A stretch of 64,000 bases of DNA. It comes from Pseudoalteromonas sp. MMG007 (GTDB taxonomy: Bacteria; Pseudomonadota; Gammaproteobacteria; Enterobacterales; Alteromonadaceae). The notes beneath the pieces were generated by a model, which saw only the letters and a program-made list of their open reading frames with translations, was not told the DNA's origin and made no database searches. The stretch is from assembly GCF_018100985.1 (NCBI RefSeq), contig NZ_JAGJEI010000005.1:62001-126000 (forward strand), in the 5' to 3' direction. How positions within the stretch are numbered: the first letter of the stretch is position 1; the number at the start of each line of letters is the position of its first letter. Shown here piece by piece: positions 1 to 8,305 of the stretch. The translations under genes were made by a program, and so were the position numbers.

Positions 1-2
1 CC

Positions 3-878
3 ACTTATAAATATGCAAACGTCAATGGTAAAAAAATCTTCTATCGAGAAGCCGGTACACAACATGAACAAACCATTGTGTTGTTACATGGTTATCCATC
101 GTCGTCACATAGCTACCGAGAACTAATTCCTCTTTTATCTGGACGCTACCACGTAATAGCACCCGACTATTTAGGTTCTGGTTATAGCGCACGTCCAAGC
201 CCTGATAAACAAAAATACACGTTTGATTTACTTGCTAAATTTGTAGATGGGTTACTCAATAAGCTTGAGGTAAAAAACTATAGCCTTTACATACAAGACT
301 TCGGAGCACCAGTAGGGTTTAGAATGCTTTTAAATAACCCTGATAAACTCGATGCACTTATCGTACAAAATGGTAATGCGTATTTGGAAGGTTTAACACC
401 TGCAAGACAAGCATTTTTTAAAGCAGCAAATAAAGATAAGTCAAAAGAGCAACAGGCTAAGCTTTACTCATTTACATCAGAGCAAGCCATTATTAATAAA
501 CAATATTTACGTGATGTGCAAAATAAGACACAAATAATGAACCCAGACAGTTGGACTCACGACCTAAGTTTTTTACAAACAAAAAGCGATCGATTAATTC
601 AAGTGCAACTATTTCAAGACTATTATAATAACTTGCTAGACTACCCAAAATGGCAAGCTTACTTGAGAAAGCATCAGCCACCTACGTTAATTATATGGGG
701 TAAAAACGATCCAGCATTTATAGCCGCAGGCGCTAAAGCGTATTTAAAAGATGTACCAAACGCCGAACTACACTTACTTGATTCTGGGCACTTTACTGTT
801 GAAGAAAAACCCGTTGAAGTTGCAAAGTATATCGTCAATTTTATGGATAAATTGGCTCTTAAAAACACACAAAAGTAA
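3..878 (+). CDS. alpha/beta hydrolase, haloalkane dehalogenase/epoxide hydrolase type (5' end outside window)
   Basis: The reading frame is open to the left edge of the window, so the N-terminus is missing; the first visible GTG (78) falls inside the conserved LLHGYP strand and cannot be the true start. The visible part shows the oxyanion-hole motif HGYPSSSHSY, the nucleophile elbow as IQDFGAPVG with Asp rather than Ser, an acid-containing strand WGKNDPAF, and the catalytic His in SGHFTVEEKP. Asp at the elbow is typical of the epoxide hydrolase and haloalkane dehalogenase branch, which form an alkyl-enzyme ester; this places the fold and chemistry but not the substrate. The gene ends at a strong hairpin terminator. 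Confidence 0.8.
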   Translation, partial: TYKYANVNGKKIFYREAGTQHEQTIVLLHGYPSSSHSYRELIPLLSGRYHVIAPDYLGSGYSARPSPDKQKYTFDLLAKFVDGLLNKLEVKNYSLYIQDFGAPVGFRMLLNNPDKLDALIVQNGNAYLEGLTPARQAFFKAANKDKSKEQQAKLYSFTSEQAIINKQYLRDVQNKTQIMNPDSWTHDLSFLQTKSDRLIQVQLFQDYYNNLLDYPKWQAYLRKHQPPTLIIWGKNDPAFIAAGAKAYLKDVPNAELHLLDSGHFTVEEKPVEVAKYIVNFMDKLALKNTQK

Positions 879-900
879 TTAATTTTGTAATGCACATACA

Positions 901-935
901 AAAGCGCTGGGATATAAACTGCCAGCGCTTTTTTA
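901..935 (+). terminator. rho-independent terminator after the alpha/beta hydrolase
   Basis: A perfect 10-bp stem (AAAGCGCTGG / CCAGCGCTTT, loop about 11 nt) is followed by a T-run, 22 bp after the stop codon. The A-rich other side may also serve the convergent gene to the right. Confidence 0.8.
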
Positions 936-974
936 TTGATTAATTTTAAGGTTAATACCGCTAATAAAATGGAC

Positions 975-1403
975 TTAACCTTCTTCTTCGACAAGCGACT
1001 CGAGTAAATCGTGTATCTCGGCTTTAAGTTCTTTATCTGTAATTTTATTTGCGCTAACTTTAGCGTTTTGAAGATTTTTAATAGCCTCATCTTTTTGACC
1101 AAGCTCAAGCTGCAGGGTTGCCATAGAAAAAGCAATCGATGACATGTGATCTTTATTATTTATCGAAATAGCTTTTACTAATGCCTTTTTATAAATTGTG
1201 ATTGCATCTTCTAACTCCTCAGTGAAATCGGCTAGAGTTTCCCACTGCACCGGATGATCTTTAGGCGTGTTTTCGTTTTCGTCGCATATACTTTTAAGCT
1301 GCTGAAGTAAAACATCGAACTTTTTTTGATCATTTTTATTCGCAGCCATCATCAGCTTTTCTGCTAAATCATGTACTGCTTTATATACTTTTGTGTTCAT
1401 CAT
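975..1403 (-). CDS. small helical (TPR-like) protein of unknown function
   Basis: A 142-residue soluble, charged, almost all-helical protein. The C-terminal half has alternating amphipathic helices of the kind seen in tetratricopeptide repeats (the stretch around SMATLQLELGQKDEAIKNLQNA has the TPR-like spacing of small and aromatic positions), and the end is acidic (VEEEG). No signal peptide or membrane segment is present. Three possible starts lie together (GTG 1406, ATG 1403, ATG 1400); ATG 1403 was chosen by distance from a weak AGG upstream. I do not recognise a named family, and function is unknown; a helical-repeat scaffold is the most that can be said. Confidence 0.65.
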   Translation of the reverse strand: MMNTKVYKAVHDLAEKLMMAANKNDQKKFDVLLQQLKSICDENENTPKDHPVQWETLADFTEELEDAITIYKKALVKAISINNKDHMSSIAFSMATLQLELGQKDEAIKNLQNAKVSANKITDKELKAEIHDLLESLVEEEG

Positions 1404-1632
1404 CACGTAATACCTACTGATATAACTAAATAAAATTCAGTTAATTAAACTATTTTACTATAACCACATGAAATACAAGTCAGTGGTTAAGTCTTTATGA
1501 CGCAATAATACATGAATTAGCGTCATACGTTTTACTTAAAGACCGTCATAAAGGATAAATTTAAAAGATATTAAATATAGCTACGGTGCTAAACTCATTA
1601 ATTACTAACAGACATAACTTAACAGCTAGATT

Positions 1633-2019
1633 ATGAAAGAATGCAATCAGTGCGGTAAATGCTGCATTAAATATGGCGGTGGAGACTTAAATGCCTCAAA
1701 AGAAGAAATAGATTTATGGGAGCTTTTTAATCCCGAAATTTTTGTATACGTCAAAAATAACGAAATTTGGTTCGATCCAAATTCGGGTCTAAGATTAGCA
1801 ACGTGTCCGTTTTTAGAAATTGCCCCTAAAAAAGACCCTCTCGATAAAAATATGTATACCTGCAGTATCTACCTAGACAGACCTGAGGACTGTCGCCACT
1901 ACCCTAGTCTAATCCCCGAAATGATTAGAGATGAGTGTGAAATGATAGAGCCAATAGATGTAACCAATCAGGTCAGAGCACAAAATAAACTTGATGTCAT
2001 AATGATTGATAGTCGGTAA
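1633..2019 (+). CDS. YkgJ-family cysteine cluster protein
   Basis: A 128-residue protein opening with MKECNQCGKCCIKYGGGD. This CxxCxxCC cluster at the N-terminus, with further cysteines at CPFLE, CSIYLDRPEDCRHYP and DEC, is the pattern of the YkgJ/UPF0153 family, thought to bind zinc or an iron-sulfur cluster. The biochemical role of the family is not established. The gene stands alone, with about 225 bp of AT-rich sequence before it. The start is the only ATG that keeps the cysteine cluster. Confidence 0.8.
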   Translation: MKECNQCGKCCIKYGGGDLNASKEEIDLWELFNPEIFVYVKNNEIWFDPNSGLRLATCPFLEIAPKKDPLDKNMYTCSIYLDRPEDCRHYPSLIPEMIRDECEMIEPIDVTNQVRAQNKLDVIMIDSR

Positions 2020-2115
2020 GAATTAATGAGGACATACTACATATGAATAATAAAAAGCTGTTTAGTACTTAAAACCAATAATCTTAAATACGTGTTTATC
2101 TGTCGCAAAATGCTA

Positions 2116-2170
2116 AGCTATAGTATAACATTGTTGATAAGTCAATAATGCGGTGTTATATTATATCACA
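2116..2170 (+). promoter_or_regulatory. candidate Zur (zinc uptake regulator) operator region
   Basis: TGTTATATTATATCACA (2154-2170) is a 17-bp near-perfect palindrome. Its first 12 bases match the Enterobacterial Zur box TGTTATAWTATAACA. It ends 27 bp before the receptor's ATG. A second, weaker half-match, AGCTATAGTATAACA, lies at 2116-2130 and could double as a -10 region. Zur assignment is by similarity to the known consensus and by the His-rich product downstream. Confidence 0.5.
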
Positions 2171-2197
2171 ACATTATTACCACATATTTTTATAATT

Positions 2198-4579
2198 ATG
2201 ACAAAGTTAACTTTAATCTCCTCTGCAGTATTTTCTGTTTTATGTTCTCATTCAGCACTGGCTGCCACAGTATCGGGTAAAATTACAGACGATAAAAACC
2301 AACCCATTGAAAATGCAGCTGTACATGTCCATGGTAAAAGTCAGGGTGTAAAAACAAATGCACTTGGTGAGTTTTCAATTGAAGTAGACTCGCAGAGTCA
2401 ATTACATGTAAGTAAAAATAACTTTGTTGATTCACGTATACCAGTAAGCGAGAATTCAAACAACGTCACAGTTTCTCTTATGCCTACCTCTGTTGAGACA
2501 GTTGTTGTGTATGCATCAGCTCTACATAAAAACAGTTTAGAAATGATTTCGCCTGTGAGTGTTTTATCAGGTGACGAGCTTAAAAACAAATCAAAACCAA
2601 CACTTGGGGAAACACTTAAAGGTTTACCAGGTGTTAATGCTAGTTACTTTGGCCCCGTTTCATCGAGCCCAATTATTCGTGGCTTAGATGGCCCGCGTGT
2701 TAAAATTACACAAAACGGCTTAGATGCAAGTGACGCATCGCGTATTGGTCCTGACCATGCAACATCGAGCGACAGTTTATCAGCTGAACAAATTGAAGTT
2801 TTACGTGGTCCTAGTACCCTACTTTATGGCTCTGGTGCTATCGGCGGTGTTGTAAACGTAGTAGATAATCGCATTCCTACAAGCAACATTGACGATTTAA
2901 CCGGTGCGGCAGAATACAGCCACGACACGGTATCTAATTCAAACACTGTTGCTGCAAAGCTTGAAACAGGTAATGAAGGCTTTAACTTTCATTTTGATGG
3001 CACAAAGCGTAGCGGCGACGATTACCAAACTCCAACATTTACTATTACCGATGACGATGGTGATGTTGAAACAGAAAACTCTGTAGAAAATACCTTTATT
3101 GATAGTGAAACACTCAATTTCGGTACTAGTTATGTGGGCGATCATCTAACAGTTGGTTTTTCTTACGGTAGCATAGACACCGATTATGGTATCCCTGGCC
3201 ATGAGCATCATCACGAGCATGAAGATGAAACCGAAGAAGAGCATGATGAACACGAAGATGAAGAAGCAGAAGAAGCTGTTTATGCTAAGTTAGAGCAAGA
3301 CCGTTGGCAGGGCTTAATTAGCTATGCTGTAGATAATAGCTGGATAGAAAATATTAATCTTCGTGTCGGGTACACAGATTACTCACACAGCGAAATTGAA
3401 GATGGTGAAGTCGGCACAACCTTTAAAAATGAAACCACTGAAACACGTTTAAATGTTGAGCATAAATTAGGCCAATGGCACGGTATGATTGGCTACCATT
3501 ATAGTGATTCAGATTACGATGCGATTGGCGAAGAAGCATTTACGCCAGCAAGTGTAACTACGACTCATGCGTTATATTTACTTGAAGAACGTCAGTTTGG
3601 CGATGTAACTATTGAGCTTGGTGCGCGTATTGAAGATTATAAGATTGAAAGCAACATTACTGAAGGTGAGCATCACCACGATCATGATGAAGAAGAGGAA
3701 GATCATGACGAAGAAGAAGCACAAAGCATTGCATACAGTGAAAGCTTCACAAACGTAAGTGCATCAGTCGGTGGTATTTGGCAATACACCCCAGGAGAAA
3801 GCGTAGCACTTAGTTTGTCTCATTCAGAGCGAGCACCGCTTTCAGCAGAGCTGTTGTCGAATGGTTTACACATTGCTACAGGTACCTATGAGCTTGGCTT
3901 AGGGTATCATATAGAAGATAACGAAGCCCATTTTGAACCAGAAGACATCGAGCAAGAAAAATCTACAAACATCGATTTAAGTTTTAGACGTTTCAGTGGC
4001 GATTTTGGTTACACAGTTAACTTTTTCTATAACGATATTAAAAACTTTTACTTCCAAGAAAACACAGGTTTAGTTTTCGATGAAGAAGATGGCTTAGAAT
4101 CTGCTGTTGGGGCTCATGATGATGCTGTTGCGGTTTATCAATTTAGAAGCAAAGACGCTGAGCTTTACGGTATTGAATTTGACGCTCATTACCAAATAAC
4201 GTCAAGTGCTATGGTTAAAGTTTTTGGTGATTCGACACGTGCAAAACTAAAAGACGATGAAGGTAACCTTCCTCGTATACCGGCTAATAAACTGGGTTCT
4301 GAGTTACAATACGACTTAGGTGATCTACAACTTACGCTTACTGGTACTCATTATTTTGAGCAAGATGATATAACCGCGTTTGAAACCAAAACAGACGGAT
4401 ATACGTTATTTGATGCCCAAGCTAATTACCAGTTAGGGCTTGGCGCCATAGATGCACAGCTTTATTTAAACGTAGATAACATTACCGATGAGTTAGGTTT
4501 TGTTCACAGCTCATTTATTAAAAATAAAGCACCACTACCTGGTAGAAATTTCCGCTTTGGTATTCGTGGCTACTTTTAA
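2198..4579 (+). CDS. TonB-dependent outer-membrane receptor with histidine-rich loops (ZnuD-like, probable zinc uptake)
   Basis: A 793-residue outer-membrane receptor. The start at ATG 2198 gives a clean signal peptide (MTKLTLISSAVF... cleaved after ALA); the longer GTG frame from 2153 would add 15 residues and overlap the palindrome. After the signal come a carboxypeptidase-regulatory-like beta-sandwich (about 24-100), a plug domain (about 110-220, with IRGLDGPRVKI and IEVLRGPSTLLYGSGAIGGVVN) and a barrel ending in the aromatic FRFGIRGYF. Two loops are rich in His, Asp and Glu (about residues 335-360 and 490-510). Such loops are known in ZnuD-type zinc receptors. Together with the upstream Zur-like box this points to zinc piracy, though another divalent metal is possible. 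Confidence 0.85.
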   Translation: MTKLTLISSAVFSVLCSHSALAATVSGKITDDKNQPIENAAVHVHGKSQGVKTNALGEFSIEVDSQSQLHVSKNNFVDSRIPVSENSNNVTVSLMPTSVETVVVYASALHKNSLEMISPVSVLSGDELKNKSKPTLGETLKGLPGVNASYFGPVSSSPIIRGLDGPRVKITQNGLDASDASRIGPDHATSSDSLSAEQIEVLRGPSTLLYGSGAIGGVVNVVDNRIPTSNIDDLTGAAEYSHDTVSNSNTVAAKLETGNEGFNFHFDGTKRSGDDYQTPTFTITDDDGDVETENSVENTFIDSETLNFGTSYVGDHLTVGFSYGSIDTDYGIPGHEHHHEHEDETEEEHDEHEDEEAEEAVYAKLEQDRWQGLISYAVDNSWIENINLRVGYTDYSHSEIEDGEVGTTFKNETTETRLNVEHKLGQWHGMIGYHYSDSDYDAIGEEAFTPASVTTTHALYLLEERQFGDVTIELGARIEDYKIESNITEGEHHHDHDEEEEDHDEEEAQSIAYSESFTNVSASVGGIWQYTPGESVALSLSHSERAPLSAELLSNGLHIATGTYELGLGYHIEDNEAHFEPEDIEQEKSTNIDLSFRRFSGDFGYTVNFFYNDIKNFYFQENTGLVFDEEDGLESAVGAHDDAVAVYQFRSKDAELYGIEFDAHYQITSSAMVKVFGDSTRAKLKDDEGNLPRIPANKLGSELQYDLGDLQLTLTGTHYFEQDDITAFETKTDGYTLFDAQANYQLGLGAIDAQLYLNVDNITDELGFVHSSFIKNKAPLPGRNFRFGIRGYF

Positions 4580-4628
4580 TAACAATATGACGCTTAAAGC
4601 TTAACGTTGAAGATCGTTAACTCTCTCT

Positions 4629-4658
4629 AAAACCGCATTTAGTAAATGCGGTTTTTTT
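4629..4658 (+). terminator. terminator of the TonB receptor gene
   Basis: Stem AAACCGCATTT / AAATGCGGTTT with a short loop is followed by a run of seven Ts, about 50 bp after the stop codon. Confidence 0.85.
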
Positions 4659-4743
4659 ATACCATTTCATTAATAAAGCGCCCTGTTTTAATATACGAAA
4701 TACTATTGATATTGGTCTTATCGCTAATTAGTGTAATAAATAC

Positions 4744-4780
4744 AAAAAAGCCGTGTTCAAATTGAACACGGCTTTTTAAA
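4744..4780 (-). terminator. terminator of fklB
   Basis: A long perfect stem (GCCGTGTTCAA / TTGAACACGGC) is flanked by A-run and T-run on both sides, so it can act in either direction. It lies 20 bp past the fklB stop. Confidence 0.85.
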
Positions 4781-4799
4781 TTCTTAATTAATATTTAAA

Positions 4800-5420
4800 T
4801 TAAGAAAGGATTTCGTGTAACTCAACGTCAAATACAAGCGTTGAGAACGGTGCAATTGCAGCACCTGCGCCACGTTCGCCATAAGCAAGCTCATGAGGAA
4901 CATAGATGCGCCATTTAGTACCTACTGGCATCATTTGTAATGCTTCAGTCCAGCCTTTGATCACGCCACCAACTGGGAATTCAGCAGGTTGACCACGCTC
5001 ATAAGAGCTATCAAAAACAGTACCGTTAATTAGTGTACCGTGGTAATCAACACGTACTGTAGACTCAGCAGTTGGCTTTTCGCCTTCGCCAGTTGCTAAT
5101 ACTTCATATTGAAGACCAGACTCAGTAACAGTGATTTCAGGACGTTTAGCGTTTTCTTCTAAGAAGGCAATACCTTCTGCAGAAAGTACTTTAGACTCTT
5201 CTTCACGACGAGCTTGAATCTCTTCGTTAATTTTTTCGAATGCAGCTTGGATCTCAGGGATCTCAACTTGAAAAGCGCTACCAGCGTACGCATCTTTCAT
5301 GCCTTCAAATACTGAATTTAGGTTTAAGCCTTCAAAAGGATTAGACTTAAGTTGCTCACCCATTTGTAAGCCAATACCGTAACTTGCTTTTTCAGCATCT
5401 GTAGTAAAATTATCTGACAT
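4800..5420 (-). CDS. fklB: FKBP-type peptidyl-prolyl cis-trans isomerase FklB (FKBP22)
   Basis: A 206-residue two-domain protein. The N-terminal helical part (about 1-90, MSDNFTTDAEKASYGIGLQMG...) is the dimerisation domain of FKBP22/Mip-type proteins. The C-terminal FKBP domain (about 100-206) carries the FK506-site residues in VDYHGTLINGTVFDSSYERG, FPVGGVIKGWTEAL, YVPHELAYGERG and STLVFDVELHEI. No signal peptide is present, so it should act in the cytoplasm, as E. coli FklB is thought to. It catalyses prolyl isomerisation during folding. Single-gene unit with its own terminator. Confidence 0.92.
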   Translation of the reverse strand: MSDNFTTDAEKASYGIGLQMGEQLKSNPFEGLNLNSVFEGMKDAYAGSAFQVEIPEIQAAFEKINEEIQARREEESKVLSAEGIAFLEENAKRPEITVTESGLQYEVLATGEGEKPTAESTVRVDYHGTLINGTVFDSSYERGQPAEFPVGGVIKGWTEALQMMPVGTKWRIYVPHELAYGERGAGAAIAPFSTLVFDVELHEILS

Positions 5421-5489
5421 AATGTGTATTTCACGTTTTGTTAGTTAAAAGACGCGTACATGCTAACACAAAATAAAAGCCGTTTGGGG

Positions 5490-5876
5490 CTAGTTTTTGC
5501 TGAGTTTTACCTTAATTAGGCCAACAATATAACTACAAAGCGGCAAACTGAATAAAATTCCAACAAGTAAAGGTGTAGCAATTAAACCCGACTCACCAAA
5601 GAGCATTAATGGTACTGCAATCAGCCCTACAAAACCGATAAATGCAGCTGCAATTACAGGCCAAACCGTATCGTATTTTGTAATTAAGTGAGCAGTCAAA
5701 ATATTAAAACCCAATCCATAAATAAGTGCCGTTAGCATTGGGTAGTCTGGCTGCGCATCTGATGCCATTTTGACTAATAAATTAACAGCACTTTGATAAC
5801 AATAACCAAACACAGTCCATAATAAAATATGCTTAATTAATCGCTGTGAGGTTGATAGATTTTTTGTGTTTTTCAT
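5490..5876 (-). CDS. small membrane protein of unknown function
   Basis: A 128-residue hydrophobic protein with about four predicted membrane segments (around LLWTVFGYCYQSAVNLL, LTALIYGLGFNILTAHLI, VIAAAFIGFVGLIAVPLMLFG and LLVGILFSLPLCSYIVGLI) and a positively charged N-terminus. GGAG lies nine bases before the ATG. It sits between fklB and a tRNA-Ser gene. No family is recognised and no catalytic motif is visible; it could be a small inner-membrane protein of any role. Confidence 0.6.
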   Translation of the reverse strand: MKNTKNLSTSQRLIKHILLWTVFGYCYQSAVNLLVKMASDAQPDYPMLTALIYGLGFNILTAHLITKYDTVWPVIAAAFIGFVGLIAVPLMLFGESGLIATPLLVGILFSLPLCSYIVGLIKVKLSKN

Positions 5877-5895
5877 TTATTAAACTCCACATAGC

Positions 5896-5921
5896 AAAAA
5901 ACCGCCCATAAGGCGGTTTTT
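5896..5921 (-). terminator. terminator of tRNA-Ser
   Basis: Stem AAAAACCGCC / GGCGGTTTTT, tight loop, directly downstream of the tRNA on the minus strand. Read on that strand it ends in a T-run. Confidence 0.8.
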
Positions 5922-5928
5922 TAAATAA

Positions 5929-6019
5929 TGGTGGAGAGATAGGGATTTGAACCCTAGATGGGCTATAAACCCATGCCGGTTTTCAAGACCGGTGCATTCG
6001 ACCACTCTGCCATCTCTCC
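5929..6019 (-). tRNA. tRNA-Ser (anticodon UGA)
   Basis: The minus strand gives GGAGAGATGGCAGAGTGG... with a 7-bp acceptor stem (GGAGAGA/TCTCTCC), anticodon loop CTTGAAA (anticodon TGA, complement at 5983-5985), a long class II variable arm (ATGGGTTTATAGCCCAT) and T-loop GGTTCAAATCC. The 3' CCA is encoded (5929-5931), with discriminator base A. The long variable arm is diagnostic for tRNA-Ser or tRNA-Leu, and the anticodon decides Ser. Confidence 0.95.
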
Positions 6020-6167
6020 GTACGGCGCGAATAATATGGCTAAACGCATTATTTGTAAAGACCTAAATATAAATTTACATAAAATAATAGTTAACTGGTG
6101 AGAATATGCCCAGCCTGCTCTTTAATTAATCCATATTTGTATTAATTGGTTAATGGGTTACCGATTA

Positions 6168-6545
6168 CTAGTAGTATTGTTTTGGTCTGCGAGCAATCCA
6201 TGAGCATATTAAACAAGCTAATAAGCTTAATGCAGTAAAGGTGACGCTTTGAAAAATTAAGTCAAAACGATTTAAATCATCACTGGGGACAACAACAAAC
6301 ATAAAAGCAGGTAAAATGCTGAGTAACAGTACATAGCAACACACTTTAAAAGCACGTCCAAAGTCAAACCGTTTAGTTTGCTGCATCCACACTGTAAGTA
6401 ATGCCAACATTCCCATCGCTGAGAAAACCATAAAATGAGATGCATTTGTGCTCATTGCAACATATAAAGTAACAAAAGCACCTATAATTCCCCAAATTGA
6501 CCACGCTAGCCAATTTTCTTTCTCACGTAAAAATAAGTTTCCCAT
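6168..6545 (-). CDS. small four-helix membrane protein of unknown function
   Basis: From ATG 6545 the product is 125 residues (MGNLFLREKENWLAW...). It has about four membrane segments: WLAWSIWGIIGAFVTLYVA, FMVFSAMGMLALLTVW, VCCYVLLLSILPAFMFVVV and FTALSLLACLICSWIA. A longer frame from ATG 6620 would add 25 basic residues (KTTIKKTKT) but lacks a ribosome-binding site, whereas AAGAAGACG precedes the chosen start. Not a family I recognise. It lies alone between the tRNA and ydjA. Confidence 0.55.
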   Translation of the reverse strand: MGNLFLREKENWLAWSIWGIIGAFVTLYVAMSTNASHFMVFSAMGMLALLTVWMQQTKRFDFGRAFKVCCYVLLLSILPAFMFVVVPSDDLNRFDLIFQSVTFTALSLLACLICSWIARRPKQYY

Positions 6546-6743
6546 AGTTTTCGTCTTCTTTATCGTTGTTTTTATTAAGACTTTCCATAATGTATCAAAA
6601 AACAACCGATTAAAAAACAAACTGAAGAAGAATTAATTTGATGCTTCCGAGCGCTTCTCACAGCAACGCGATTAACTTTTAATACTACTATTCATAACCT
6701 TAATGAAATATGACTATGCAAACTTCAAAAAGTTCATACTATT

Positions 6744-7292
6744 TCACAAAGAGGTAAAATAATTCTCAGGCTTATGGCGCGCAGGCTTTTTGCAATCAAC
6801 CTCTGGAGTGCCTATGTAAAGGTAGCCAACAATTTCGTCTTTCTCATTTAGTTTTAGCGCTTGTTTAACACCTTGGCTTTGCGCGAAATAACCTGTGCGC
6901 CATACGCCCCCTAAACCTTGTGCAAACGCGGCTTGCTGCATTGCAAGCACACTACACCCAGCGCTTTGCACTTGCTCAATACGCGGCACTTTTGGATGTT
7001 CTTCGTATTTAGCAATAGCAATTACAATCATTGGTGCTCGAAGAGGAAGTTCTTTGGCTCGGTTAATTACTTTTTCTGGTTGTTGCTCTGCCACGGCGCA
7101 TTGATGATATATTTCACCTAGTTTATGGCGGGCGTTACCCTGCACAATAATAAACTGCCACGGTGCAATACAACCATGGTCGGGTACACGCAGTGCTGCT
7201 TGCTCTATTATGTCGAGTTGCTCAGGTGATGGGCCGGGCTCAGTAAGTTTAGAGTCTGATTGGCGAGTAAGTAAAAGCTCGATAGCATTCAT
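6744..7292 (-). CDS. ydjA: nitroreductase-family NAD(P)H oxidoreductase YdjA
   Basis: A 182-residue FMN-dependent protein that follows E. coli YdjA along its length: MNAIELLLTRQSDSKLTEPGPS (FMN-phosphate-binding region RxS), RVPDHGCIAPWQFIIVQG, the central KVPRIEQVQSAGCSVLAMQQAAFAQGLGGVWRTG and the C-terminal VGYLYIGTPE. YdjA is a minimal, dimeric nitroreductase with broad substrates and an uncertain physiological role. No operon partner is seen. Confidence 0.88.
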   Translation of the reverse strand: MNAIELLLTRQSDSKLTEPGPSPEQLDIIEQAALRVPDHGCIAPWQFIIVQGNARHKLGEIYHQCAVAEQQPEKVINRAKELPLRAPMIVIAIAKYEEHPKVPRIEQVQSAGCSVLAMQQAAFAQGLGGVWRTGYFAQSQGVKQALKLNEKDEIVGYLYIGTPEVDCKKPARHKPENYFTSL

Positions 7293-7477
7293 AATAATGT
7301 CTCAAAATTCAAAACGCTAGAATAGCATTTAAAACCTTAATATTACCAATCTGCTTACATTCCCCTCGTATTAGGCTGCTTTTTTAAATACGTTTAATAA
7401 AGCTAAAGATAATTTAACCTATAAAATGGTTCAGCAGGTAAAAATAAAATGGGTATAAAACTAAGAGTATAAAACAC

Positions 7478-7515
7478 AAGCGGTAGTACAGAATATATTT
7501 GTACTACCGCTTTAC
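7478..7515 (-). terminator. terminator-like hairpin after the DoxX gene
   Basis: AAGCGGTAGTACA / TGTACTACCGCTT form a perfect 13-bp stem with a 9-nt loop, just past the stop of the DoxX-family gene. The T-tract on the minus strand is short. Confidence 0.6.
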
Positions 7516-7529
7516 TATTTTACACCGCA

Positions 7530-8213
7530 CTACTCTTTAATGACTGATCGCTTTAACCAATAATCAACACTTACGAAGCGCCCTCCACCTACAAAAAATA
7601 AGCTTAGCAACATCGCAAAATATATGGCCGAAAACTCTATGCCATTGTTTAAAATTGATGGTTTGCCTTTTTCATACAAGTAATCAGGAAAGCCATGCTC
7701 TTCAACTAACCCGCGAATTTTGCCTATGCGATCTTGTACTTCAAGTGTATTTTCGAGACTTTCTTTTGCACCAGGGATAGATAACCAATCAAGAACTTGT
7801 GCTGCACTCGTGTCGGGGTTAGTCGGTGCAATGGCAAACCAACCGTTATGCCAATGTACAGATGTTGCAGCTACAACCATTGTAAACATTAGCGGGATAC
7901 TGACTAAGCGAGTAAGTAGACCGATTAATAAGAACCAACCACCTAAAAACTCACTCCAACCAGCTAAAAAAGCCAGTAAATCTGGAAATGGCAAGCCCAA
8001 GCCCCATTCACTATTTCCAAACCATTGCACAACATCTGGTGACGCTAATAGGTTATTAAAAAAGCCTTGGGTATCACCACTTATAGCTAGCTTGTTATAA
8101 CCTGCGATGATCATAACAGGAGCTAAAATAAGGCGAAATAGTAAAGCTGGCAAACCATCTAAAAACGATAATTTACCAATAGCAAAATGATATAGGTGGG
8201 TTAGTTTTTTCAT
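7530..8213 (-). CDS. DoxX-family membrane protein
   Basis: A 227-residue integral membrane protein with four main hydrophobic segments. It shows the DoxX hallmarks: LLFRLILAPVMIIAGYNKL near the N-terminus and LLAFLAGWSEFLGGWFLLIGLLTRLVSIPLMFTMVVA centrally. A periplasmic-looking insertion (about 130-185, WHNGWFAIAPTNPDTSAAQ...) makes it longer than minimal DoxX proteins. The family includes thiosulfate:quinone oxidoreductase subunits and redox-linked membrane proteins; the substrate here is unknown. Transcribed after fadH in the same direction, but about 90 bp apart. Confidence 0.8.
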   Translation of the reverse strand: MKKLTHLYHFAIGKLSFLDGLPALLFRLILAPVMIIAGYNKLAISGDTQGFFNNLLASPDVVQWFGNSEWGLGLPFPDLLAFLAGWSEFLGGWFLLIGLLTRLVSIPLMFTMVVAATSVHWHNGWFAIAPTNPDTSAAQVLDWLSIPGAKESLENTLEVQDRIGKIRGLVEEHGFPDYLYEKGKPSILNNGIEFSAIYFAMLLSLFFVGGGRFVSVDYWLKRSVIKE

Positions 8214-8305
8214 GTGTGTCCTGTGTGTTCAAAGTTTATTAAGTTATAGACTATAAACAGCAAAGACCGCATGAATTAGGGCATTATTTCATTTTATTTA
8301 CCAAT

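Noticed and set aside
674..1135. 153-residue minus-strand ORF
   Set aside because: It lies antisense to the hydrolase gene and across its terminator, and overlaps the better supported helical-protein gene in another frame.
1496..1527. Inverted repeat TATGACGC / GCGTCATA upstream of the YkgJ gene
   Set aside because: Eight bp only, with a 16-nt loop, no T-run and no known operator match.
2042..2071. Nine-residue ORF (MNNKKLFST) with GAGGA upstream, after the YkgJ gene
   Set aside because: Too short to support, and no conserved context such as a run of control codons.
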